Shown: positions 35,672-47,185 of the stretch, one piece after another | Layout: every line of letters starts with the position of its first letter | How positions within the stretch are numbered: position 1 is the stretch's first letter | Assembly: GCF_963678635.1 (NCBI RefSeq) | Contig: NC_087064.1 | Location: 3,161,926 to 3,225,925 of the forward strand | Direction: 5' to 3' | Origin: Symsagittifera roscoffensis | Lineage: Eukaryota; Xenacoelomorpha; Acoela; Convolutidae | Length of the DNA: 64,000 nucleotides | Notes under the pieces: generated by a model | What the model saw: the letters and a program-made list of their open reading frames with translations, nothing else | Database searches by the model: none | Told to the model about the DNA's origin: nothing | Program-made: the position numbers and the translations under genes

Positions 35672-37317
35672 CTAGGTGGTCGTCGCGCTTCGGCGTCAGA
35701 GATACGGCGAGGCAAGGGTAGGGTCCCTGCCGGTTCTCGTTTCTTATAACCTTATACCCCTGTCGGCGGAATCGGGGCTGATCTCGAAAACGTTTCGTCA
35801 GAATTTCTTTAAAATTGGCATGCGGCTACAAAATGCAATTCTAAGGATACGATTGGACGCCGTTTGGCCAGAAAAACTCTATATGTTGACTTATGGCGGG
35901 AAATGGGGGGCAAAAACGGAAAAACGAAACACGATTTTTGGTAAAAGTGACTCAACAACTCAATTTGGGTCCAAAAAACGGGATAGACTGTTAAGTAATG
36001 GATGAAAGAAGACTGTTTAGGGAGCCTAACGAAGTAAAAATTGGAATTACTTTTTTTTTAAAATTTTTTTTTTTTCAGGACCGTCTCCTAATTTTTTGGT
36101 CACTTTTTTGAAAAAATTAACCAAAAAGGTGTTTTTTTCCGCCTTTTCTCTAAATATGGAAATTTATGGCTTTGATCATGCTAACACTTCTAATCAAGTC
36201 CACAGAGCGTGGCCTATTGAAACAATTTGATTGGAACAACTTTTTTTTACTTTTTGATAAAAACTGATTTTTCACGTTTCTGACTCAACATTTTATATCA
36301 AAAAATCAAAAATTTTAAAAAGTGAGAAAAAATGAATTTTGATAGCATATTCGAGCTTGCCATAGTCATTTTAGTAGGTTTAGAGTATTTAATTGTCAAA
36401 ATTGGACGAAAATTTTGGTTTTTACAACTTTTTTTCTTGGGTAGCTTTTTACTACTTTACTACAGATAAAAATGGCCAAATTTCGAAAAAAAAGACTTGT
36501 TTTCGGAAGTGGCTACCACAATTGTTGTAATTTTTTACAAGCGGCCTTACAAGGACACTACATGTATGCCCTAATTAATTCATTTTTTGATCCTTTAGGT
36601 TTTAAGACGACTTTACCCGATTTATCTACCTTTATGAGTTAACCAAAAACGTGTTTTTTTGACTTTTCTCTAAATATGGAAATTTTACGGCTTTGGTCTT
36701 GAAAACCATTCTGAACAGATTCATACATTGTAGCCTAGTGATTCAATTCAGTTGGAACTACTTTTGATGACTTTTGAAAGAAAGAGATTTTTCACGTTTC
36801 TATTTCAACTATTTTTATCAAATAAAAAAAAATGTTTTTTTTTCTATTGCGTCTAATCATTTTGAGACAAAATTAACTTTTAGGACCTAATTCAGGTCCA
36901 ATATTCTACTGAAAACAACTGAAAGCCGATAAACTTAAAAACGAGATCTAAAAGAAGTTAACAGGACTGTTTTCGAAAACTTGTTTTCGTCGAAACAGTC
37001 CTCTTCAAGAATCACAATGTTTTGCATTGTTAACTGATCAGGCGCAGAGTGACTTGTCAATATTATCAGCCAGCAATGCAAGTTAGCGATCATGGCTGAT
37101 AGTCTCACTGAGAAATAAAAAAGGAAAGGTCAAAAAATGTTAGACAAAACGTGAAGGTTAAGAAAAAATTAATTGACTCAGAGTTTTCGAGCAGAAAAGA
37201 GCACCCTTCGGGTGCTCTTTTTCTGCGAGTGCCACATGCCTTGAAGCCAATGGCATCCAGGCCACACTTCAAAACTTACACCCGCAAACACTAACGCACC
37301 GCAGGTCAAAGAGGGTG
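35672..37317 (+). repeat. Unit 22, class C
   Basis: Close copy of unit 21. hp1 36964-37001 ends its left outer arm TTTT instead of TTTC (G.U-preserving) and has bulge TC. hp2 37199-37217 has loop TTC. Type 1-like tail. Confidence 0.95.
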
Positions 37318-38958
37318 CTAGGTGGTCGTCCGCGCTTCGGCGTCAATGATTTTGGAGGCCAGGGGTTGGGGCCCCGGCCGGTCATTGGTAAAACCTCTAC
37401 CGTAATGGAACCTGGAAAAAACAGACGATCTCGAAAACTGGAGGTCAGAATTCCCTAATTTTTTGCATGCAGCCCCGTATTGAAATTCTAAGGATACACT
37501 TTTGCCCCGTTTTGCCAAAATTTTGTTATGTGTTGACTTATAGAGGGAAATGGGGGGCAAAAATGGTAAAAAACACGTTTTTCGATAAAAATTACCTATT
37601 AACTCTGTTTTGGTTCAAAAAATGGGGTATATTGACAAGGAATGGATGAAAGTAGACTGTTTGGGGAGCCCAAATATAAAAGTTTGAGAAAAAATTTTCC
37701 TCTCAAAAATTTGAGTTTTTTCAAAAACTGCAACAAAAATGATGGTTTTTTTGTAACTAAAAAAGTGTTTTTTCCACTTTTCTCAAAATAGGTGAATTTT
37801 TGGCTTCAACCTAAAAACCCATTGTGAACAGGTTCATAAAGTGTGTTTTAGTGAAACAAATTGATTGGAACACTTTATTTTGACTTTTTGAAAAAAATTG
37901 ATTTTTCACGTTTCTGTCTCAACATTGTATATCAAAAAAACAAAAATTTTAAAAAGTGAGAAAAAATTATTTTTGATGGCTTATTTCAGCTTGTCATAGA
38001 CATTTTAGTAGGTATTGGGTATTTAAACGTCAAAACTGGATAAAAATTGTGGTTTTTACAATTTTTTTTTCTCGGCTATTTTACTACTATTTTACTACAA
38101 ATAAAATTGGCCAAATTTCGAAGAAAAAAGTCTTAATTTCGGAAGTGGCCATTAAAAATGTTCTAGTTTTCTGCATGCGACCTAACAAGGACACTACATA
38201 TATACCCCATTTTGATCACTTTTCGATCCTATAGGTTTGAAGACGACTTTACCCGATTTATCTACCTTTTTGAGTTAATCGAAAAGTTGTTTTTTTTGCC
38301 TTTTCTCTAAATACGGAAATTTTACGGCTTTGGTCATGAAAACCATTCTGAACAGGTTCATATATTGTAGCCTAGTGATTTAAGTCAATTGGAGCTACTT
38401 TTTATGACTTTTGAAAAGAGAGGTTTTTTCACGTTTCTGACTCAACTATTTTTATCAAATAAAAAAAATCTTTTTTTTTCTATTGCTTCTAATCAATTTG
38501 AGACAAACTTAACCTTTTGGGACAAATTCGAAGTCCAATTCAGCTATAAGTCACAATTAAAAGTCCACGTACTTGACAATGGGCTCGAAAAAGAATATTA
38601 GGACTGTTTCCGAAAACTTGTTTTCGTTGGAACAGTCCTCTTCATGAGTCACTGAAAAATATAAATTACTCTGGTTTAATGTTCTCTAGAGACTGATCAG
38701 GTATAGATTCAGTCATTGAAAGTATGAGAAATCTTTTTTGACCTTTTCTAATCACATACAGAACGTTTTGTGACGTTGCTTTTGTGACACCTTACAAAGT
38801 TCATCAGATACCGTTTCAAAAGACTCTCGAGCAAAAAAAGAGCACCCATCGGGTGCTCTTTTTATGCGAGTGCCACATGCCTTAAAGTCAATGGCCCCCA
38901 GGCCAAAGCTGGCAAACCAAGCCCACAACAATTTGGCACCGCAGGTCAACCACCAGTG
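37318..38958 (+). repeat. Unit 23, class D opening block on an A-like body
   Basis: Opening block CTAGGTGGTCGTCCGCGC. From about 37430 the body matches class A. hp1 38601-38638 has the intermediate arm GGAACAGTCC. hp2 38840-38858 has loop ATC. Type 1-like tail. Nearly identical to unit 27 (47186), 9868 bp away. Confidence 0.95.
37357..37379 (+). other. hp3, class D opening-block hairpin
   Basis: GGCC, bulged A, GGGG, loop TTGGGG, CCCC, GGCC: eight pairs, with the bulged A placed as in class A. Repeated in the unit at 47186. Confidence 0.78.
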
Positions 38959-40590
38959 CTAGGTGGCCGCCGCGTCCGGCTATGGCGTTCAGCAGAGACA
39001 GGGGAAGGGGCCCCGTCGGTTCGAAGGAACAATTACCTTTTACCCTTTTCATGGAGAATAAGTCCTGTTCTCGAAAACTGTAGGTCAGAATTCCCTAATT
39101 TTTTGCATGCAGCCTCGTATTGAAATTCTAAGGATACACTTTTGCCCCGTTTTGCCAAAATTTTGTTATGTGTTGACTTATAGAGGGAAATGGGGGGCAA
39201 AAATGGTAAAAAACACGTTTTTTGATAAAAATCACCTATTAACTCTGTTTTGGTTCAAAAAATGGGGTATATTGACAATAAATGGATGAAAGTAGACTGT
39301 TTGGGGAGCCTAAATATAAAGGTTTGAGAAATTTTTTTTTCCTCAAAAATATGATTTTTTCCAAAAACTGCAACAAAAATGATGGTTTTTTTGTAACTAA
39401 AAAGGTGTTTTTTCCACTTTTCTCAAAATGGGTGAATTTTCGGCTCTAACCCAAAAACACATTCTGAACAGGTTCATAAAGTGTGTTTTAGTGAAACAAA
39501 TTGATCGGATCACTTTATTTTGACTTTTTGAAAAAAATTGATTTTTTACGTTTCTGACTCAACATTGTAAATCAAAAAAACAAAAATTTTAAAAAGTGAG
39601 AAAAAATGAATTTTGATGGCTTATTTGAGCTTGCCATAGACATTTTAGTACGTATAGAGTATTTAAACGTCAAAATTGAATAAAAATTATGGTTTTTACA
39701 ATTTTTTTTCTCGGCTATTTTACTACTATTTTACTACAAATTAAAATGGCCAAATTTCGAAAAAAAAGTCTTAATTTCGGAAGTGGCCAACAAAACTGTT
39801 CTAGTTTTTTGCATGCGACCTAACAGGGACACTACATATATACCCTATTTAGATCACTTCTCGATCCTATAGGTCTGAAGACGACTTTACCCGATTTATC
39901 TACCTCTTTGAGTTAACCAAAAACGTGTTTTTTTTGCCTTTTCTCTAAATATGGAAGTTTTACGGCTTTGGTCTTGAAAACCATTCTGAACAGGTTCATA
40001 TATTGTAGTCTAGTGATTTAAGCCAATTGGAGCTACTTTTAGTGACTTTTGAATAAAGGGTTTTTTCACGTTTCTGACTCAACTTTTTTTTCCAAATAAA
40101 AAATTTTTTTATTTTTTCTTTTGCTTCTAATCAATTTGAGACAAACTTAACCTCTTTGGGACAAATTCCAAGTCCAATTCAGCTATTAGTCACAATTGAA
40201 AGTCCACGTACTTTACAATGTGCTCGAAAAAAAATATGAGGACTGTTTCCGAAAACTTGTTTTCGTTGGAACGGTCCTCTTCATGAATCACTGAAAAACA
40301 TAAGTTACTTTGGTTTAGAGTTCTCTAGAGACTTATCAGGTGTAGATTCAGTCAATGAAAGTATGAGAAATCTTTTTTGATCTTTTCTAATCACATACAG
40401 AAAGTTTTTTGTTGTTGCTTTTGTGACACCTAACAAAGTTCATCAGATACCGTTTCAGAAAACTTTCGAGCAAAAAAGAGCACCCGAAGGGTGCTCCTTT
40501 TGCGAGTGCGTTAAGCGTTCCCCTGCTCCGCCCCCCGCGGAACCCACTCGTCAAAAAAAAGTCACTTACTTAGCGGGGCCACAGTGACAA
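38959..40590 (+). repeat. Unit 24, class A
   Basis: hp1 40240-40277 (GGAACGGTCC), hp2 40478-40496 (GAA), type 2 tail. Confidence 0.95.
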
Positions 40591-42218
40591 CTAGGTGGCC
40601 GCCGCGTCCGGCTTTGGCGTTCAGTAGAGACAGGGGAAGGGGCCCCGTCGGTTCGAAAGAACATTTACCTATATTACCTTTCGTGCAGAATAAGTCGTGT
40701 TCTCGAAAACTGGAGGTCAGAATTCCCTAATTTTTTGCATGCAGCCCCGTATTGAAATTCTAAGGATACACTTTTGCCCCGTTTTGCCAGAATTTTGTTA
40801 TGTGTTGACTTATAGAGGGAAATGGGGGGCAAAAATGGTAAAAAACACGTTTTTCGATAAAAATCACCTATTAACTCTGTTTTGGTTCAAAAAATGGGGT
40901 ATATTGACAAGGAATGGATGAAAGTAGACTGTTTGGGGAGCCCAAATAAGAAAATTTGAGAAAAAATTTTCCTCTCAAAAATTTGAGTTTTTTCAAAAAC
41001 TGCAACAAAAATGATGGTTTTTTTGTAACTAAAAAGGTGTTTTTTCCACTTTTCTCAAAATAGGTGAATTTTCGGCTTCAACCCAAAAAACCATTCTGAA
41101 CAGGTTCATAAAGTGTGTTTTAGTGAAACAAATTGATTGGAACACTTTATTTTGACTTTTTGAAAAAAATTGATTTTTCACGTTTCTGACTCAACATTGT
41201 ATATCAAAAAAACAAAAATTTTAAAAAGTGAGAAAAAATGAATTTTGATGGCTTATTTGAGCTTGCCATAGACATTTTAGTAGGTATAGAGTATTTAAAC
41301 GTCAAAATTGGATAAAAATTATGGTTTTTAGAATTTTTTTTCTCGGCTATTTTACTACTATTTTACTACAAATAAAAATGGCCAAATTTCGAATAAAAGT
41401 CTTAATTTCGGAAGTGGCCAGCAAAACTGTTCTAGTTTTTTGCATGCGACCTAACAAGGACACTACATATATACCCTATTTAGATCACTTTTCGATCCTA
41501 TAGGTTTGAAGACGACTTTACCCGATTTATCTACCTTTTTGAGTTAACCAAAAAGTGGTTTTTTTTTTGCCTTTTCTCTAAATATGGAAATTTTACGGCT
41601 TTGGTCATGGAAACCATCCTAAACAGGTTCTTATATTGTAGCCTAGTGATTTAAGAAAACTGGAGCTAGTTTTTATGACTTTTGAAAAAAGGATTTTTTC
41701 ACGTTTCTGACTCAACTTTTTTTTCCAAATAAAAAAAATGTTTTTTTTTTCTTTTGCTTCTAATCAATTTGAGACAAACTTAACCTTTTTGGGACAAATT
41801 CCAAGTCCAATTCAGCTATAATTCACAATTGAAAGTTCACGTACTTGACAATGGGCTCAAAAATAATATGAGGACTGTTTCCGAAAACTTGTTTTCGTTG
41901 GAACGGTCCTCTTCATGAATCACTGAAAAACAAAAGTTACTTTGGTTTAGAGTTCTCTAGAGACTGATCAGGTGTAGATTCAATCATTGAAAGTATGAGA
42001 ATTTTTTTTTGACCTTTTCTAATCACATACAGAACGTTTTGTGTTGTTGCTTTTGTGACACCTTACAAAGTTCATCAGATACCGTTTCAGAAAACTTTCG
42101 AGCAAAAAAGAGCACCCGAAGGGTGCTCCTTTTGCGAGTGCGTTAAGCGTTCCCCTGCTCCGCCCCCCGCGGAACCTTCTCCTCAAAAGTCAAGAATACA
42201 GCGGGGCCACAGTGACAA
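40591..42218 (+). repeat. Unit 25, class A
   Basis: hp1 41872-41909, hp2 42110-42128 (GAA), type 2 tail. Near copy of unit 16. Followed by the only class F opening block. Confidence 0.95.
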
Positions 42219-42251
42219 CTAGGTGGTCGAGAACTTTGTTCCGCATTTTTT

Positions 42252-42281
42252 GCGCGCCAGGGGAGGGCCCCTCCGGCGCGC
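42252..42281 (+). other. hp3, class F opening-block hairpin
   Basis: GCGCGCC, AGGGG, loop AGGG, CCCCT, bulge CC, GGCGCGC: twelve pairs with a 2-nt bulge. This is the longest hp3, and its arms share little sequence with the other classes. Confidence 0.75.
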
Positions 42282-43249
42282 TGTAGTTTCCAATGGGTAG
42301 GGACTAGGGCACAAAGCTATATAGCGAAATGTCACATATTGCGGAACGATCTCAAAATTGGCCCCTTGAAAATTGCTGAATTTTTGCATGCAGCCAGGAA
42401 TTGGTGAGAAAATAAGATAATTCTTCTGACACATTTTAAGATTTACACCCTTTGTTGACCAAACACGCCCTTTTTGGGGGCAAAATCGGGCAAAAATGCA
42501 TTTTTTCGTAAAAAATACCCTATAACTCCGTTTTTATTGAGAATTCGACGTAGCGTGTGGTGACGCCGATGAAAGGGCACTGTTAGAGAGTGCCAATGGG
42601 CTAATTTGTTGATTTCTGTGAAAAATAAAATTTTGATATTTTTTGATTTTTTCGTGAAAAATTTTTGTCAAATTTTCAAGTTCTCAATGTTCCCGCCAGA
42701 ATTTCGCCATATACATGAAGGACAAAAATGTTAAGCATGCTAACATTAGTCGAAAATTGTCATTTATAGGTTTACTTTATTTTTAAAATTTTTAAAAATT
42801 TTCCCGCCAAAAATGAATTTTTCGATTTTTTTAGCAAAAATTTTCAATTTTTTTATGTTCCCACCAGAATTTTGCCATATACATGAAGGGCAAAAATGTT
42901 TATCGTGCCAACATTAGTTGGAAACCGTTATTTATAGGTTTACTTTTTCTTTTGAAATTTTTGAAAATTTCCCCGCCAAAAATGAATTTTTCGATTTTTT
43001 TCTCAAAAAAACGCCCTCTTTCGATGTGGCGGGAAACTTCAAAAGGGAGTCCAAAAATTTTCCGTGTGATTTATATAGTGCTGAGTTTGCCTTCTACAGT
43101 GCAAGAAATCCGAGGTCGCTAAGTGATTTCGTTCTCACTCAGCATGTCCAAGGGTGTGCTCGAAAGGGCGTTTTTCAATAAAAACACCAAAGTTTTTGTT
43201 TTGAAGACAGTTTTTATGATGTTTTAGGGTGTATATACCGCGAGAATAG

Positions 43250-46200
43250 TCAAAAACGTTGATATATGATAAACTGTTTCTTAATAACGTGAAAATTTAT
43301 TTAACTATTTGTGGAAGCACCTTTCACGATGGCTTATTGCAGAAAATTAGTTTTTTTTTTTCAATTTTTTTTTTTTTTTTTTTCAAGTATCAATTTCAGA
43401 AACAGTTTATCCAGACTGTTAATGTCTCAAGAACACTCCTGCAATTGTTATAAGAGACAATGGTTTGTTTTTGATAGCAATTAGGCTGAATTGTAGCAAA
43501 AAAAACAATGTGGTTGTCTTTGAAGAAACGAAAAAATTGCGCCTTGATTACTCAGTACTACAAAATAAAACTAATAACTACTATTCTCTTCCTTGATAAC
43601 TGGTAGTGTTTTAGGTGATCAGAGGTAAGCTTTCCGTTTGAAATACTTTAGTATTCTTAAACAACAAAGATTTCCTGTTTGACTTTTGAGGTAACACATC
43701 CATATCAATTCAAAACACAATTTCTTCATTTTAAGTTTTCTTTATTAGATATATGTTTTTCTCCTTTTTTAAACCAGAAAACTCACAGATTCGGCCGTTC
43801 TTTCCTGATCAAAACTTTTTATCAGATTTTTGTTTTGCTTTTGGTTTGCATATAGACTATGATTTAACTTTTTTTTTGCCCTTAGTAAAATCAAACAAAA
43901 ATTAAGCAAAATTACAAGCCTGTAGCCATAATTATTGTCGTTAAACATAAAAGATTTTTGAAATTGGTAAAATAAGTATAAACTAACTTCTCTTTTGAGA
44001 ACTTGCGACGACTTCTAGTTAACCAAAAATAGACTTATTAAAAAGTTTTTAAGATTCTTTCAACCAATGCCCCGATTTTGAAATATATTAAGGAAAAATT
44101 ATTTTTAAAAAGTTTTATTTGACCGCTTGTTTCACAGTTTTTAGAGGACAATTTTTTTGTTCATTTGCAAAAACAAAAAACATAAGCAAAAATGAGTGAC
44201 ATTGTGCTATAAAATAACAAAGATGCAAGATTTGTTTATGTCTTTGAAAAGAAAAGTTAATGCATGTATACAAGGTACTCTTGTAACCCGTAGGTTTTTA
44301 CCTATGATTCTTCAAAACTCTTCCCATTCTTTTGTACATGTATCCCTTTAAGAACTTACTGTTCATTTGTAAAAGATTTTTTTACATAATTTTTTTCCAT
44401 TCTCAAAAAGTATTGACAGCATAAAAAAATAAACGTATACGTAAATGATTCTATTTTTTTCTAAGACGGTAAAACCAAAAAACAACCATGTTGTAAATAT
44501 GCTGAGAAGTTACACTGTTTTTTTTTCAGCTGAATATTACGCGTTTTTTGTTTGTTTTGCCGGTGAAGCTTTTGAATTTTACTATATGACGTTTGTTTTT
44601 TTGATGCTCGAATTTCCTCTGAAGTATGTTCATCGTATCTCGCAAAAAACATGCCTCAAAATAAATATTGATCGTTTGATAAAATAAATAGATTTAAACA
44701 GGCTACAAGGTTTACATAATGTTTCTAGAAACTGATAAAAACAAAGTATTTGAGGGGCGGTATAATATTTACCTAAAAATGCCCTACTATAACAAAACTA
44801 TCATGGGTTCAAGAAAGAATTGTCTCTGCCTTTTAACTTTTTCTAAACCATTGATTATCTCTTGTTAAAAAAAAACCAATAGTATCAACTAGCCTTATCA
44901 ATTATGATACGGTTTCTAATCTGTAATCTAAATTTTGTGAAAAATTTAATTTTCTTGCGACAATTTCTACATTTTTAAAGTATTTTTTATCATAAATTAT
45001 CCAATCAAATTAAAAGGTAGTTTTAAAAAATTAAGTCATTAGGTAAATAAAATACAACCTACAATTTGTGACTTGAAATTTACTCTATTTTAACATAATT
45101 TGAGCGGATATAAGTGTAGTAAATTAAATGTTGTGTAGCGCAGTTAATGATATTGGCAGCTTTGGCTAGCTTAAATATTTTTTAAAAAAATGCAGCAATG
45201 GTTCTTCAAACATCACAAGTATATACACAAGATATGCTGTTGAAAACCATTAGAATGGGTATACATACATTATACTAAATCTTTAACTTAAAATTAGGCA
45301 GTAAAAGTGGAATAAGGCGATCAAATGTTTTTCCTCAACTTTTTAAATAAGAATTTTTTGTTAGGACTATCGAACATAAAGGTTGTTTTCCGCAATTGAA
45401 ACCATTTCTCAATTGAATACAAAGTATTGAAAATGTTTTTTAACTGTTAAATTTTAAGTCAAACGAAAATTATTTGAAAGTTTTCACCATTATTTAAATC
45501 AGATAGATATCAGAAATTAAGCTCAAAACATGAGTTTTTCAATTTAAGGTTGTTTTCTTTTGATATATATTCATTTTTTCATTTATTCAAAGTTTTATAA
45601 CGCAGCAGCTATATAATTGGATGTTCCAAAATACTATGTACTAAAACGTTCAACCAAGTCATAAAGTACTGATATTTATATTTGACAAAATATTTTAAGT
45701 GGTTTAAATGATGTTTTTTCTTGTCATTGAAAATGTAGTTATTCAAAATATCAGTTGACTTTAATTTTTCCTTGAAATTGATTGATGATTTTTTATCTAA
45801 TGCTTTTAAGTTGCTATTAAAACATGACATTCTGGGAAAATTTGTCGGTCTGTTTCAGAAACATAAGTTGAAATAAATTCATTTTCAATTCATTAGATTA
45901 TAATTGAAATTCAAAGTTGTATCTTTAAAAAAATAAAACTAGATCAAACTTCCGTTCAACTTGCAAAATTTTGGAAAAATAGGCTCGAATTGAGTTTTGG
46001 ATTTTAAGTGATTGATAGGGAAGATTAGGAAGCTTAGGTAGGCAAAAAGTTTGAAAAGCCTCAATATTACGTGTGTCAGTTTCCTTGTAATGATTGAGAT
46101 AATATTTCTCTGGAGCTGAAGTTGCTCTTATTCAGCCATTTGTAATACTCATATCCATGATCAAAATTTTGAAGTTTTTTCAGATTTTTGTCAATGGTAC

Positions 46201-47060
46201 AATTTCCTAATTTGGTTTTGTTTTTAAACAAAACCAAATTAGGTTTTTCTTTCTTTTTTTTTCACTTTTGTATTTTTTTATGATGAAAAAATAAAAAATG
46301 TTTTGAAGTATTAAATTTGTTGTTATCTAACTGAAATAAGTCAAGCAAACTACGTTCACAAATTTTTAAAATTTATAATAAACCAAAAGAAATTTCCGGA
46401 ATATTTTAACTTGTAAAAGACCATGTGTTTGTGTTCAAAAATTCTTTCTCTTCTACAAGAAAAGTTGAAAAATGTACAACTTCTACTTGCTAAAGTTTCA
46501 ATCTAAGCACTTAGTTCGTAAATAAACATTTCATGGTTTTCCAAACGAACAAAATTTGTGATAAATTATATAACAAACTGAACCACATGCAATTTAAGAA
46601 AAAAAAAGAAACAAACAGCAAACTGAATTAAAGGTATTGCGAAAAACAAATTGTCAGAAAATTTCGCAGTTTGCTCCAAAAACGTAATAAAATGGTTTGG
46701 ATATATCTATATGAGAACATAAACGAACGTGTTTTCTAGAAATGTTTTTGTTCAAATTTGTTTCGAGTCAAAACTGTTTAAAAAAAACGTGAAGCCGTGA
46801 ACCAATAAAAATATTATCAATCTTCCTGAAAAACTAAATGGTATTTTCAGTGGCTGACAAAACAAAACACAACCAGCATCAGAAAAAAGAGTTGGTTTTT
46901 TTGAAAGAACGTAGATGTAGCGCTAGCTGAGGTTTGTTGCTTTGAGATAACAACTTGAGTTGAAAAAAAATTAAACGTTTTTCAATTTTAAGATTTGTTT
47001 TTTTTTTTTCAATTTAATTTTTTGTGTGAATTCTTCAGGTTCATGTTAAATTATACTAAT
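43250..47060. other. AT-rich DNA found once in this window, no recognisable gene
   Basis: The stretch contains long T runs (near 43350-43383), only short ORFs and no array landmarks. The longest plus-strand ORF, 80 codons at 44445-44687, is rich in F, Y and K as expected of AT-rich chance ORFs. No exon structure stands out. It contains the palindrome at 46206-46243. Its right edge meets array sequence at about 47070. Confidence 0.6.
46206..46243. other. Perfect 38-bp inverted repeat
   Basis: Left arm CCTAATTTGGTTTTGTTT, spacer TT, right arm AAACAAAACCAAATTAGG: 18 perfect pairs. It could form a hairpin RNA or a cruciform, or be the tip of a small foldback element. No target-site duplication is obvious, and it appears once in the window. 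Confidence 0.8.
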
Positions 47061-47131
47061 TAGGCTGGCCGAGTAAAACGGGAGCACCCGAAGGGTGCTC
47101 CGTTTTGCGAGTGCGTAGAGCGCGAATTATA

Positions 47132-47144
47132 TGGCCTCAGGCCA
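47132..47144 (+). other. Type 4 tail hairpin, TGGCC-TCA-GGCCA
   Basis: Same stem as the type 1 tail hairpin in an otherwise different tail. It lies about 32 nt after hp2 and about 40 nt before the next opening block (here CTGGGTGGTCG). Confidence 0.55.
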
Positions 47145-47185
47145 ACTATACCACCAAAACACAAACTAACGGCCCCACCCTGATT

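Larger units (their letters stand above)
42219..47185 (+). repeat. Unit 26, class F, 5-kb outlier
   Basis: Opening block CTAGGTGGTCG, then a GAAC-TTT-GTTC hairpin (42231-42241) and the F-type hp3. The body to about 43200 is homologous to unit 20 and contains a tandem duplication of about 160 bp (about 42690-42845 and 42850-43005). From about 43250 to 47060 the sequence is AT-rich, found nowhere else in the window, and lacks hp1. hp2 returns at 47082-47100 (GAA) with an AAAACGG/CCGTTTT extension, followed by GCGAGTGC and a type 4 tail. Either a large insertion sits inside the unit or this is a longer form of the element. Confidence 0.8.

Noticed and set aside
34025-36005. 109-codon plus-strand ORF repeated in both C units
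   Set aside because: The two copies are young duplicates, so their similarity is uninformative. The reading frame runs through the hp3 stem, whose pairing explains the sequence better.
44445-44687. 80-codon ORF in the unique AT-rich DNA
   Set aside because: Composition is that of AT-rich chance translation, with no motif, no splice context and no homologue in the window.
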